The position numbers were made by a program, and so were the translations under genes. 64,000 bases of DNA from Janibacter melonis (GTDB lineage: Bacteria > Actinomycetota > Actinomycetes > Actinomycetales > Dermatophilaceae), in contig NZ_JAJBZM010000002.1 of assembly GCF_020567375.1 (NCBI RefSeq), forward strand, positions 393,036 through 457,035, read 5' to 3'. The notes under the pieces were generated by a model. It had not been told where the DNA came from and did no database searches. It worked only from the letters and a program-made list of their open reading frames with translations. Numbering within the stretch: position 1 is the stretch's first letter; each line of letters begins with the position of its first letter. Below, one piece after another: positions 42,434 to 50,704 of the stretch.

Positions 42434-43645
42434 TCAGGTCCCCGCGGTGACCGCGGCCGCCTCGACCTCGGAGCCGACCGGCTCCGCGCCGTGGTCGGGC
42501 TGGTCGTCGATCGCCCGCACGAGGGTGCGGCCGGTGAGCAGGACCGCGACCCCGAGGAGCACGGCGACCGCGCCGACCCAGAAGGGCAGGTGCGCCGAGC
42601 GCTCGCCGAGGACGCCGGCCATCCACGGCGCGACCGCGCCGCCGGCGAAGCGCACGAAGCTGTAGGCGGCCGAGGCCACGCTGCGCTCGACCGGGGCGAT
42701 CTTCATGACCGTCTCGGTGATGAGCGTGTTGTTGATGCCGAGCAGGGCGCCGCTGGCGATCGTGCCGACGACGAGCACCGGCTTGTGCTCGGTCCACACA
42801 CCCATGACCGCGAGCACCGCGGCGAAGGCGACGAGCGCCCCGGCCATCCCGGCGAGCGCTCCGACCCGGCGCTGGATGACGGGCGCGACGACGACGGAGA
42901 AGACCGCGAGCAGCAGCCCCCACCCGAAGAAGACGAGACCGACCTGGCGCTCGGAGAGGTCGAGCGGGAAGGGGGTGAAGGCGAGCAGGGTGAAGAAGCC
43001 GACGTTGTAGAGCAGGGCGGTGAGGCCGACGGTCAGCAGGCCGCGGTGGCGCAGGGCCCGCAGCGGGGCGCCGAGCGAGGTGGGTGGGCCGGCCGGCTCG
43101 GTGTCGGGCAGGGTCACCCACGTCACGACGAGGGCGACGAGCATCAGCGCGCTCACGCCGAAGAACGGCCAGCGCCACGAGACGGAGCCCAGGGCCCCGC
43201 CCATGAGCGGGCCGGCGGCGATGCCCAGGCCGAGGGCGGCCTCGTAGAGGACGATGGCCTGGCCGACCGACCCCTTCGCCGCCTGGACGATCGTCGCGAG
43301 CGCGGTCGCGACGAAGAGCGCGTTGCCCAGTCCCCACACGGCGCGGAAGCCGACGATGCCCCCGATGGAGTCCTGGGCGCCGGCCAGGCCGGCGCCGACG
43401 ATGATGATCGCGAGGCCGAGCATGAGCGTGCGCTTGGGCCCGATCCGGCTGGAGACCCAGCCGGTGGCGAGCATGGCCACGCCCATGACGGCCATGTAGC
43501 TCGTGAAGAGCAGCGAGACCTGCGACGGGGTCGCGCCGAGCTGGTCACCGATGGGCTTGAGGATGGGGTCGACGAGGCCGATGCCCATGAAGGCCACGAC
43601 GCTCGCGAAGGCGACGGACCAGACGGTCCGGGGCTGACGCCACAT
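42434..43645 (-). CDS. MFS multidrug-type exporter
   Basis: 403-residue 12-helix major facilitator similar to Bacillus YmfD-type and other small-molecule exporters. Seen: ASVVAFMGIGLVDPILKPIGDQLGATPSQVSLLFTSYMAVMGVAMLATGWVSSRIG with the loop 2-3 pattern (SSRIGPKRTLM), and AALGLGIAAGPLMGG, motif C of antiporters. That motif supports drug:H+ antiport. ATG 43645 starts 15 nt after the stop of the MarR gene upstream on the same strand, so the two form an operon. Substrate unknown. Confidence 0.87.
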   Translation of the reverse strand: MWRQPRTVWSVAFASVVAFMGIGLVDPILKPIGDQLGATPSQVSLLFTSYMAVMGVAMLATGWVSSRIGPKRTLMLGLAIIIVGAGLAGAQDSIGGIVGFRAVWGLGNALFVATALATIVQAAKGSVGQAIVLYEAALGLGIAAGPLMGGALGSVSWRWPFFGVSALMLVALVVTWVTLPDTEPAGPPTSLGAPLRALRHRGLLTVGLTALLYNVGFFTLLAFTPFPLDLSERQVGLVFFGWGLLLAVFSVVVAPVIQRRVGALAGMAGALVAFAAVLAVMGVWTEHKPVLVVGTIASGALLGINNTLITETVMKIAPVERSVASAAYSFVRFAGGAVAPWMAGVLGERSAHLPFWVGAVAVLLGVAVLLTGRTLVRAIDDQPDHGAEPVGSEVEAAAVTAGT

Positions 43646-43659
43646 GTGAGGAGTCCTCT

Positions 43660-44100
43660 CTACGAAGGGTCCGACGCCGGCCGGGTCGCCTCGAGGAGCT
43701 CGCCGAGGACCGCGACGGCGTCGCGCAGCCTCGTCTCGTCGACGGCGGCCCGCTCGACGACCGGGGCCAGCGCCGCGCCACGCGACCGGCGGATGCCGGC
43801 GATGCGCTCGGCGCCGGCGGCGGTCAGCGTCACGAGGGTGGCGCGCGCGTCGGCGGGGTCAGGGGTGCGTGCGACGAGACCGAGGCCCTCGAGGCGCTGG
43901 ACGGCCGTCGTCATCGACGGCTGCGAGCTCTCGTCGGCGTCGGCGAGCGCGGTGACCCGCGCGGGACCGATCTCGTCGACGAGGACGAGGACGCGCGCCT
44001 GGGCCGAGGGCATGCCGAGGTCGGCCGCGCGGGTGGCCCAGCGGGACAGCCGGGCGGAGGTCCGCAGGAGCTCGTCGGGCAGGGTGTCGGAGGTCGTCAC
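43660..44100 (-). CDS. MarR-family regulator of the MFS exporter
   Basis: 146-residue MarR protein. Seen: VTALADADESSQPSMTTAVQRLEGLGLVARTPDPADARATLVTLTAAG, covering recognition helix and wing. First gene of a marR-MFS operon, the common EmrR/MexR-like arrangement in which the pump's ligand relieves repression. GTG 44100 lies 7 nt after TAATAG on the minus strand, within an unusually AT-rich promoter. Confidence 0.9.
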   Translation of the reverse strand: MTTSDTLPDELLRTSARLSRWATRAADLGMPSAQARVLVLVDEIGPARVTALADADESSQPSMTTAVQRLEGLGLVARTPDPADARATLVTLTAAGAERIAGIRRSRGAALAPVVERAAVDETRLRDAVAVLGELLEATRPASDPS

Positions 44101-44107
44101 CTCCCGA

Positions 44108-44133
44108 CTATTACATAGATAACCTATTTAAAT
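44108..44133 (-). promoter_or_regulatory. AT-rich marR promoter with short dyad
   Basis: A 26-bp patch of mostly A/T in a ~73% GC background. -10 candidate TAATAG (rc of 44108-44113) ends 7 nt before the GTG. The dyad ATAG-N5-CTAT (44115-44127) just upstream is a plausible MarR half-site pair. Overlap of dyad and promoter would give autorepression. Confidence 0.6.
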
Positions 44134-44148
44134 CCACCGGGATGGACG

Positions 44149-44706
44149 TCAGCCCATCGTCCGCTGGCCGTCGATGCTCTCGCGGATGATGTCGGCGTGG
44201 CCCGCGTGCTGGCTGATCTCGGCGAGGAGGTGCAGGGCGACCCGGCGCACCGACCAGCTGGCCCCGGGCTCGAACCACGGCGCCTGCGGCAGCGGGCTCG
44301 AGCGGTCGAGGTCGGCCTCGCGCAGGAAGTCCTCGGTGCCGGCCGCGACCTGCTCGACCCGGCTGCGCAGGTGCGCGAGGGTGTCGCCCTCGCGCAGGAC
44401 GAAGCGGGTGTCCTCCCACTCGCTGCCCGACCAGTCGCCGTCGTTGCTCGCGCCCTCCGCCGCCACCGCCTCCCAGTCGACGTCGGACTCGTACACCCCG
44501 GACCCGCCGAAGGCGTCCGCCCCTCGTCGGGCGAAGTCGACCCACTGCTCCTCGGTGTCGGCGACGTGCTTGAGCAGCGACGCGATGGTCAGCGCGCTCA
44601 CCGTGCTCGCGGTGCGCGCCTGCTCCTCGCTCAGCCCCTCGGCGGTCTGGAGCAGGAAGCCGCGATGCCGCCCCAGGCTCTCGATGATGTCGTCCCGCTC
44701 GGCCAT
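44149..44706 (-). CDS. DinB/DUF664-type four-helix protein
   Basis: 185-residue DinB-superfamily protein. Seen: LLQTAEGLSEEQARTASTVSALTIASLLKHVADTEEQWVDFARRG, with the first metal-binding His in LLKHVADTE, and VRRVALHLLAEISQHAGHADIIRESI carrying the later HxxxH pair, together the metal triad of the fold. Such proteins are often thiol-dependent (mycothiol) transferases in actinobacteria. A mycothiol role is family knowledge only. ATG 44706, facing away from purM. Confidence 0.85.
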   Translation of the reverse strand: MAERDDIIESLGRHRGFLLQTAEGLSEEQARTASTVSALTIASLLKHVADTEEQWVDFARRGADAFGGSGVYESDVDWEAVAAEGASNDGDWSGSEWEDTRFVLREGDTLAHLRSRVEQVAAGTEDFLREADLDRSSPLPQAPWFEPGASWSVRRVALHLLAEISQHAGHADIIRESIDGQRTMG

Positions 44707-44845
44707 GCCCGTCCCCTTCGTCGACCGGCGGGCGCTCCCCGTGCCCGCTGCACATCTCTCACGGTAGGGGCGACCACCGACGACGTCACCCCCTGCCGGC
44801 CGGACCAGCGGTGGCCCGACGCCGCCGACGCACTACCCTGGCCGC

Positions 44846-45952
44846 GTGAGCGAGCCCATCACCTATGCCTCCGCCGGTGTCGACGTCGAGGCGGGCGACA
44901 AGGCCGTCGAGCTGATGAAGGAGTCGGTCCGGCGGGCCCAACGCCCGGAGGTCCTCGGCGGGCTCGGCGGCTTCGCCGGCATGTTCGACGCCTCCGCCCT
45001 CGTCGGTATGCGATCGCCGGTCCTCGCGACGAGCACCGACGGCGTCGGCACGAAGGTCGCCGTCGCCCAGGCGATGGACCGGCACGACACCATCGGCCAG
45101 GACCTCGTCGCCATGGTCGTCGACGACATCGTCGTCTGCGGCGCCGAGCCCCTCTTCATGACCGACTACATCGCGACCGGCTCCGTCGTCCCCGAGCGCG
45201 TCGCGGCGATCGTCAGCGGCATCGCGAAGGGGTGCGAGCTCGCGGGGGTCGCCCTCGTCGGCGGCGAGACCGCCGAGCACCCCGGGCTGCTCGAGCCCGA
45301 CGAGTACGACGTCGCGGGCGCCGCGACCGGTGTCGTCGAGCGCGACGCGATCATCGGGCCGCAGACCGTGCGTCCCGGCGACGTGGTCCTCGGTCTGGCC
45401 TCCTCGGGCCTGCACTCCAACGGCTACTCCCTGGTGCGCGCCGTCCTCGCCCAGGCGGGGTGGTCCTACGACCGTGAGGTGCCCGAGCTCGGCCGCGCCC
45501 TCGGTGAAGAGCTGCTCGAGCCGACCCGCATCTACACCCTCGACCTGCTCGACCTCATCCGCTCCGACGTCGACGTCCGGGGCCTCAGCCATGTCACCGG
45601 CGGCGGGCTGGCGGCCAACCTCGCGAGGGTGCTGCCGGCCGGCACGCTCGCGCGCGTGGACCGGGCGTCGTGGACCCCGCCGCCGATCTTCTCGCTCGTC
45701 GGGTCGTTGGGCCAGGTGCCCCGCGCCGATCTCGAACGCACGCTCAACCTCGGCGTCGGCTTCGTGGCGGTCGTGCCGCCGGAGCACGCCGACGCGGCGA
45801 TCGCCCGGCTCGCCGAGCGCGACCTGCCGGCCTGGGTTCTCGGCGAGGTGCACGAGCGCGAGGGGGCGCCGGTCGAGGACGGCGTCGAGGTGGTCCAGGG
45901 CGCGAAGGGCGTCGACGGGGGAGCGGTCCAGGTCGTCGGCGAGCACGGCTGA
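44846..45952 (+). CDS. purM: AIR synthetase
   Basis: 368-residue phosphoribosylformylglycinamidine cyclo-ligase, making AIR from FGAM. Seen: YASAGVDVEAGDKAVELMKESV at the N-terminus, STDGVGTKVAVAQAMDRHDTIGQDLVAMVVDDIVVCGAEPLFMTDYIATG, VGGETAEHPG and SSGLHSNGYSLVR. About 15-20 residues longer than many PurM at the C-terminus. GTG 44846 lies 6 nt after TACCCT (44834-44839), leaderless pattern. The stop overlaps the ATG of the response-regulator-like gene (TGATG), so they are translationally coupled. Confidence 0.96.
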   Translation: MSEPITYASAGVDVEAGDKAVELMKESVRRAQRPEVLGGLGGFAGMFDASALVGMRSPVLATSTDGVGTKVAVAQAMDRHDTIGQDLVAMVVDDIVVCGAEPLFMTDYIATGSVVPERVAAIVSGIAKGCELAGVALVGGETAEHPGLLEPDEYDVAGAATGVVERDAIIGPQTVRPGDVVLGLASSGLHSNGYSLVRAVLAQAGWSYDREVPELGRALGEELLEPTRIYTLDLLDLIRSDVDVRGLSHVTGGGLAANLARVLPAGTLARVDRASWTPPPIFSLVGSLGQVPRADLERTLNLGVGFVAVVPPEHADAAIARLAERDLPAWVLGEVHEREGAPVEDGVEVVQGAKGVDGGAVQVVGEHG

Positions 45953-46572
45953 TGCTGCGGGTCCTCGTCGCGGACGCCGACCCCACCTCACGATCGGGGT
46001 GGGTGGCGCTGCTCGAGGCCGAGCGCGACCTGCGGGCCCGGCCCGCCGTGAGCGCCGCGGAGCTCGTCGAGAGGTGCGAGTCCGCCGACGTCGTCCTGCT
46101 CGTCGTCGGCGACCGCACGGCACCCCGGATGCCCGAGCTGCTCGCCGCCGTCTCCGACCGCAGCGGGACCCCGGTCGTCGTCCTCGCCGCCACGGCGACG
46201 GACGAGCTCGTGCCGCAGGCCATCGAGCAGGGAGCTGCGGGAGCTCTCGTCGCCGATGCAGCGCCGACGCAGGTCGTCGCCGCGGTGCACGCGGCCGCCG
46301 GTGGTGCGAGGGTCGACACCGACACGGGCATGGTCCCCGTCACGGGGCCGCTCGTGCAGCGCGTGAGCCACGAGGCCAGCCCGCTGACCGCCAAGGAGGT
46401 GGAGATCCTCGCGCTCGCCGGTGAGGGGCTGAGCAACCAGGAGATCGCCGGTCGGCTCTACGTCAGCGTGTCGACGGTGAAGTCGCACCTCTCGCACGCC
46501 TTCGGCAGGCTCGGGGTGCGGCACCGGGCTGCGGCGATCGCCGAGGCCCGCAGGCGCCGGATGCTCCCCTAG
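45952..46572 (+). CDS. NarL-like regulator with degenerate receiver
   Basis: 206 residues laid out like a NarL/FixJ response regulator: N-terminal receiver fold, C-terminal LuxR HTH in LTAKEVEILALAGEGLSNQEIAGRLYVSVSTVKSHLSHAFGRLGV. The acidic pocket pair is present (Asp8, Asp10). The phospho-acceptor position is Val51 (ADVVLLVVGD), and the conserved Lys of beta5 is missing (GALVADA). It therefore should not be phosphorylated normally. No histidine kinase is nearby. Its coupling to purM by a TGATG overlap suggests a link to purine supply, which is inference. Confidence 0.82.
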   Translation: MLRVLVADADPTSRSGWVALLEAERDLRARPAVSAAELVERCESADVVLLVVGDRTAPRMPELLAAVSDRSGTPVVVLAATATDELVPQAIEQGAAGALVADAAPTQVVAAVHAAAGGARVDTDTGMVPVTGPLVQRVSHEASPLTAKEVEILALAGEGLSNQEIAGRLYVSVSTVKSHLSHAFGRLGVRHRAAAIAEARRRRMLP

Positions 46573-46590
46573 GGGCGCACCCGGCTGAGA

Positions 46591-46788
46591 TCACCTGTCG
46601 CGAGGGGCCCACTCGTCGTAGCCGTCGTCGTCATCCGAGGTGCGGTCGTCGCCGACGGACCGCCGCTCGTCGTGACCGGTCTGTGTGTGGAGTTCCCGCT
46701 CAAGCGCCCGGAGGTCGGTGTCAGGCGAGTAGTACTTCAGCTCGCGTGCGACCTTGGTCTGCTTGGCCTTCGCTCGGCCGCGCCCCAT
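46591..46788 (-). CDS. DUF3073 family small protein
   Basis: 65-residue protein with the family's invariant start MGRGRAKAKQTKVARELKY, followed by an acidic, probably disordered tail. DUF3073 genes commonly sit near purM in actinobacteria, as here. GAGGGGG lies 7 nt before ATG 46788. The basic N-terminus suggests nucleic-acid or ribosome contact, but the function is unknown. It converges on the regulator gene with 18 bp between stops. Confidence 0.9.
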   Translation of the reverse strand: MGRGRAKAKQTKVARELKYYSPDTDLRALERELHTQTGHDERRSVGDDRTSDDDDGYDEWAPRDR

Positions 46789-46939
46789 GGCGTGACCCCC
46801 TCATGCGTAGTGCGGGACGGCCATGACCTCTCATGAGGCGAACTCACGAGCGGCTGGGCGGTCCCGGATCTGTGGTGTCTGTCGTGGGCCTAACGCTACA
46901 TGAGACGGCGACGATTCCGCGCCTCGGCCCGGCCCGCCC

Positions 46940-48079
46940 CTACGCGTCGCGCAGAGGCCGCGCCGCCGCTGACACGGCGGCGACGAAGAGGGGCGCCTGG
47001 ACGGCCCAGTCGTAGCGCTCACGGGCGAGCGCGTGGCCTCGTCGGCCCATCTGCGCGGCCCGCTCGGGGTCGGCGTGCAGGGCGAGGACCGCCCCCACCG
47101 CGGCGGCCGCGTCGCCGAAGGGGACGACGACACCGCCGTCGCAGGCCTCGACGAGCTCGACGGCGAGTGGCAGCGGCGTCGTCACCGCGGGCACGCCGTG
47201 CGCGAGGTACTCGACGACCTTCGTCGGGGTGCTCGGCCGGTAGTTCGGCAGGTCGTGGAGCAGCGAGAGCCCCGCGAGCGCGCCGTCGAGCATGGCGCCG
47301 GCCTGCTCGGCGGGCACGAAGCCGTGCCACACGAGGTCGCCGGTCGCCACAGCCTCGGCCAGGGCGTGCTGCGTCGCGGCGTCACGCGCCGGGCCGATGA
47401 CGTGCAGCACCGGCGCCTGCGGGCCGCTCGTGCGCAGGGCGCGCCCGACCTCGACCATCTCGGCGGCACCACGCGCCATCGTCACGTTGCCGAGGTAGAC
47501 GACCCGGTCGCGACCCGGTGCGGCAGCCCGAGGGGGGACGCTCGCGGCGTTGGGCACGACGGGATGGGTGCGCGCGAAGCGCTCCTGGTAGCCCGGCTCG
47601 GCGAGCAGCAGCTGCCACCGACGCTCGACGAGGCGCTCGAGGCGGCGCCATCCGCGCGCGACGACCGGGCGAAGGGGGCGCGGCAGCCAGTCCTTGACGA
47701 CGAGGGCCGCCGCCGGGTCCTCGTGGACGTCCCACACGCGCCAGCCCCGGGCCAGACCGGCGAGAGCCGGGACGAGCTCGGGGTCGTGGACGACGACGAC
47801 GTCGTGCTCGGGGGCGAGTCGTCGCACGAGCCGGCGGGCCGCGACGGCGGCGCGCAGGCGCCGGCGCCCGGCCGCCCGGGGCAGGTCGACGACGGCGAGC
47901 CCTTCTGCAGGGTCCGGCGCGACGTCGTACCCGGCGAAGGGGGCGGCGTAGGTGACCTGCCAGCCCGCGTCGAGCAGGGCGCGGACCTCGCGGTGGCGGA
48001 TGCGCGAGTCCGAGGGGTGGTGGACGACGGTGACGACGAGCGCGCGTCGCGGCGCGCCGGAGAGCTGGGCCGGGCTCAC
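46940..48079 (-). CDS. GT4-type glycosyltransferase
   Basis: 379-residue GT-B glycosyltransferase. Seen: N-terminal VVTVVHHPSDSRIRHREVRALLDAGWQVTYAAPF, VVVVHDPELVPAL, and VVYLGNVTMARGAAEMVEVGRAL in the second Rossmann. The donor-site block NYRPSTPTKVVEYLAHGVPAVTTPLPLAVELVEACDGG has the E-x7-E-like acidic residues of family 4. GTG 48079 overlaps the stop of the ABC ATPase gene (GTGA). Last gene of the four-gene exporter operon; probably adds a sugar to the exported polymer or its linker in the cytoplasm. Confidence 0.87.
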   Translation of the reverse strand: MSPAQLSGAPRRALVVTVVHHPSDSRIRHREVRALLDAGWQVTYAAPFAGYDVAPDPAEGLAVVDLPRAAGRRRLRAAVAARRLVRRLAPEHDVVVVHDPELVPALAGLARGWRVWDVHEDPAAALVVKDWLPRPLRPVVARGWRRLERLVERRWQLLLAEPGYQERFARTHPVVPNAASVPPRAAAPGRDRVVYLGNVTMARGAAEMVEVGRALRTSGPQAPVLHVIGPARDAATQHALAEAVATGDLVWHGFVPAEQAGAMLDGALAGLSLLHDLPNYRPSTPTKVVEYLAHGVPAVTTPLPLAVELVEACDGGVVVPFGDAAAAVGAVLALHADPERAAQMGRRGHALARERYDWAVQAPLFVAAVSAAARPLRDA

Positions 48080-49806
48080 TGCTCGCCGACGAGCTCGCCG
48101 AGCTCGCGGCGCACCCCGTGGCCGACCCGGTCGGGCCCGCCGACGACGACGACCGACCGCGGGCGCAGCCGGCGCACCTCGTCGAGCACGGGCGGGGGCA
48201 CCTCGTCGGTGAGCAGCCACAGGACGGGGCGTCCGGTCTGCGCGGCCGCGAGGACGGTGACGAGGGCCTCGCCGGTGGCGGTGACGAGGGTCGTGAGGAG
48301 CGCGTCCGGCGCGGTCCGTCCGGTCGCGGCGGAGCGGTCGACGAGCTGCTGCATCGGGCCGCGTCGGGCGTCGTGCTCGACCGGTGCGATCGCGCCCAGC
48401 CGCTCGACGTCCGTCGCCGGGAGGACGCCTTCCTCGCCGCCGACGACGACGCGGGCCGGGGCCCACGACGCGACCGCGGCGAGCGTCTCGTCGTCGAGAC
48501 CGGCGTCGTCGACGACGAGCAGCGGCTGGCCGTCGAGGGCCGCCTCGGCCGAGTACAACGTGCTCATCGAGCCCGGGTCGTCGCGCAGCACCCGCAGCGT
48601 CGCGCCGGGCTGCGGCGGGGCGATCTCGAGCACCCTGCGGCCGATCTCGGCCGAGGTGCGGCCGTCGACCCGGTCGGTCGGCCCGATCTTGCGCAGCTGG
48701 TCGACGACCTGGCTGCTCAGCTGGTCCTCGTCGCCGACGACGACGACCCGCGCGGGCTGCAGCCGCGAGAGCTCGTCGCGGGTCGAGCCCGGGGCGTTGC
48801 CCTTGTGCGAGAAGAGGACGGGCCAGCCCAGCCGGGCGGCGGCCGGCACGACCTGACGCATGATCGCGGCGCCGCGGCTCGGCACGACGAAGGCGCCCTC
48901 GACGCCGCTGTCGTAGGTGCGCGCGCTGAGACGGGCGGCCGTCTCGACGCGATTGCGCCCGCCGACGCGCTCGACGCCCGGCACGTCCGGCTCGGAGGGG
49001 GTGGGGTCCTCCCCCTTCACCCGACGGCGCTGCCGCTTGGGCAGGGTCTCCTCGTACGCGCCGAGGACCTCCTCGGTCGGGCCGTCCATGACGAGCCGGC
49101 CCTGGTCCATCCACAGCACGCGGTCGCAGATCTGGCGGATGCTGCCGTTGGAGTGCGAGACGAGGAAGACGGTGCCGGCGCTCTCGCGGATCGAGGCGAT
49201 CCGCTCGGCGCTGCGCTCGCGGAAGTCGGCGTCGCCGGTCGCGAGCGCCTCGTCGATCATCAGCACGTCGGGCGCGGCGGAGGTCGAGATGGCGAAGCGC
49301 AGGCGCGCACCCATGCCGGAGGAGTACGTGCGCATCGGGCGGTAGACCGCGTCGCCGATGCCGGAGAAGTCGACGATCTCGTCGAAGCGCTCGCGGATCT
49401 GCGCGCGGCTCAGACCGAGTGCCTGACCGCCGATGTAGATGTTGCGCTCGCCGCTGAGCTGGCTCATGAGGACGGCGTTGACGCCGAGCAGAGAGGGCTC
49501 GCCGGCGACCCAGATCCGCCCCTTCGTCGGGGGGATGAGGCCGGCGACGGCCCGCAGCAGGGTCGACTTGCCCGAGCCGTTGCGCCCGATGATCCCGATC
49601 GACTCGCCGTGGTGGGCCACGAAGCTCACGTCGGTGACGGCGGGCACCTCGCGGGCGACCGCGGGCTGGTCGCCGCGGCGGCGCAGCCGGGAGACGAGGC
49701 CGCCGTCCCCGCTCGTCGTCGACGCGCGCCGGCTGCCGCCGACGACGCGGTAGACGATGTCGAGCCCGTCGACGACGACGGTCGGGCGCTGCTCAGCCTC
49801 GGCCAT
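48076..49806 (-). CDS. Polysaccharide ABC exporter ATPase fused to CWB2 repeats
   Basis: 576 residues. The N-terminal ~255 are a Wzt/TagH-type ATPase: Walker A GRNGSGKST (74-82), LSGERNIYIGGQALGL typical of polysaccharide/teichoic-acid exporters, signature YSSGM (161-165), Walker B VLMIDE (181-186), H-loop His218. After a basic/acidic linker (about 255-277), the last ~300 residues read as three cell-wall-binding type 2 (CWB2) repeats. The first begins RVGGRNRVETAARLS, and each ends in an ARVVVVGDEDQLS-like strand (VVVVGDE, VVVGGEE, VVVVGGP). No signal peptide or membrane helix separates the halves, so the repeats should be cytoplasmic. Wzt proteins carry a C-terminal carbohydrate domain here; this may be an unrelated substitute. 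Confidence 0.85.
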   Translation of the reverse strand: MAEAEQRPTVVVDGLDIVYRVVGGSRRASTTSGDGGLVSRLRRRGDQPAVAREVPAVTDVSFVAHHGESIGIIGRNGSGKSTLLRAVAGLIPPTKGRIWVAGEPSLLGVNAVLMSQLSGERNIYIGGQALGLSRAQIRERFDEIVDFSGIGDAVYRPMRTYSSGMGARLRFAISTSAAPDVLMIDEALATGDADFRERSAERIASIRESAGTVFLVSHSNGSIRQICDRVLWMDQGRLVMDGPTEEVLGAYEETLPKRQRRRVKGEDPTPSEPDVPGVERVGGRNRVETAARLSARTYDSGVEGAFVVPSRGAAIMRQVVPAAARLGWPVLFSHKGNAPGSTRDELSRLQPARVVVVGDEDQLSSQVVDQLRKIGPTDRVDGRTSAEIGRRVLEIAPPQPGATLRVLRDDPGSMSTLYSAEAALDGQPLLVVDDAGLDDETLAAVASWAPARVVVGGEEGVLPATDVERLGAIAPVEHDARRGPMQQLVDRSAATGRTAPDALLTTLVTATGEALVTVLAAAQTGRPVLWLLTDEVPPPVLDEVRRLRPRSVVVVGGPDRVGHGVRRELGELVGEQ

Positions 49807-50704
49807 AGCGCGCCTCGTCGATCCAGAAGACGACCATGCCGACGGCGAGCAGCCCGACCGCCCACGCGGCCAGCGCCCACCACACGGTGAGGTCGAAGGG
49901 GTGGTCGGCCGGCGACATGAGGGCCTGGCGGGCGGCCTCGAGCGGCAGCGCGAAGGGCTGGTAGACCAGCACGTCGCCCCACAGCCCCGGCAGCCGGTCG
50001 GCGTACTGCGCGACGGGGAAGAAGACCCCCGAGGTGTAGCGCAGCAGGCGCACGACGACAGGGATGAGCTGGCCGATGTCCTTGCTCGCGTTGACCAGCC
50101 GTGAGCCGATGAGCGCGAAGCCCGCGAGGACACCGGTCTGCAGGAGGATCGCCGGGACGAGCAGGAGCCAGCGCACGCTCGGCGTCTCGTTCGTGAGCAC
50201 CATGACGACGAGGAGCAGCGCGAAGGCCGGCAGCGCGGCGATGAGCTCGGTGAGCGCGACCGACAGCGGCAGCACCGCGCGGGGGAAGTGCAGCGCCCGC
50301 ACGAGGTTGAGGTTGCTCGTGACCGACTTCGAGCCCCGGGTGATGACGCTCGAGGTGAAGGTGAAGAGCACGACGCCGATCGAGAGGAAGCCGACCTTGT
50401 TGCTCACCGAGCCGGTCGTCCCGAGCAGCACCCCGAAGATGAGGAAGTAGCTCGCGATGAGCAGCGCCGGGTTGAGCAGGTTCCACAGCTGGCCGAGCCG
50501 GTTGTCGTGGTTCTTCGCGTACGACTGCGCCGACGACAGGGTCCACAAGAAGGCCCTGCGTCGCCACAGGTCACGCAGGTAGCGCCCGAAGGGGGGCCGG
50601 GTGCCGAGCTCGGTCAGCCCGTGGCGCTGCGCGAGGGCCGTCGCCTCGGCACTGCTCAGGCTCGGCACCGGGGTGAGGGGGGCCCGGGACGGGCCCGTCG
50701 TCAC
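49793..50704 (-). CDS. Polysaccharide ABC exporter permease (Wzm/TagG type)
   Basis: 303-residue ABC-2 permease with six hydrophobic helices after an amphipathic N-terminus. Seen: SYAKNHDNRLGQLWNLLNPALLIASYFLIFGVLLG, typical of Wzm/TagG, and RALHFPRAVLPLSVALTELIAALPAF. GTG 50704 overlaps the dehydrogenase stop (GTGA), and its end overlaps the ATPase start by 14 bp, so subunit synthesis is coupled. With the ATPase it would export a lipid-linked polymer across the membrane. Confidence 0.9.
   Translation of the reverse strand: MTTGPSRAPLTPVPSLSSAEATALAQRHGLTELGTRPPFGRYLRDLWRRRAFLWTLSSAQSYAKNHDNRLGQLWNLLNPALLIASYFLIFGVLLGTTGSVSNKVGFLSIGVVLFTFTSSVITRGSKSVTSNLNLVRALHFPRAVLPLSVALTELIAALPAFALLLVVMVLTNETPSVRWLLLVPAILLQTGVLAGFALIGSRLVNASKDIGQLIPVVVRLLRYTSGVFFPVAQYADRLPGLWGDVLVYQPFALPLEAARQALMSPADHPFDLTVWWALAAWAVGLLAVGMVVFWIDEARYGRG

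Noticed and set aside
48076-49806. CWB2 region as a separate secreted protein with its own start
   Set aside because: No start with a signal peptide exists near the junction, and the linker is continuous in frame with the ATPase.
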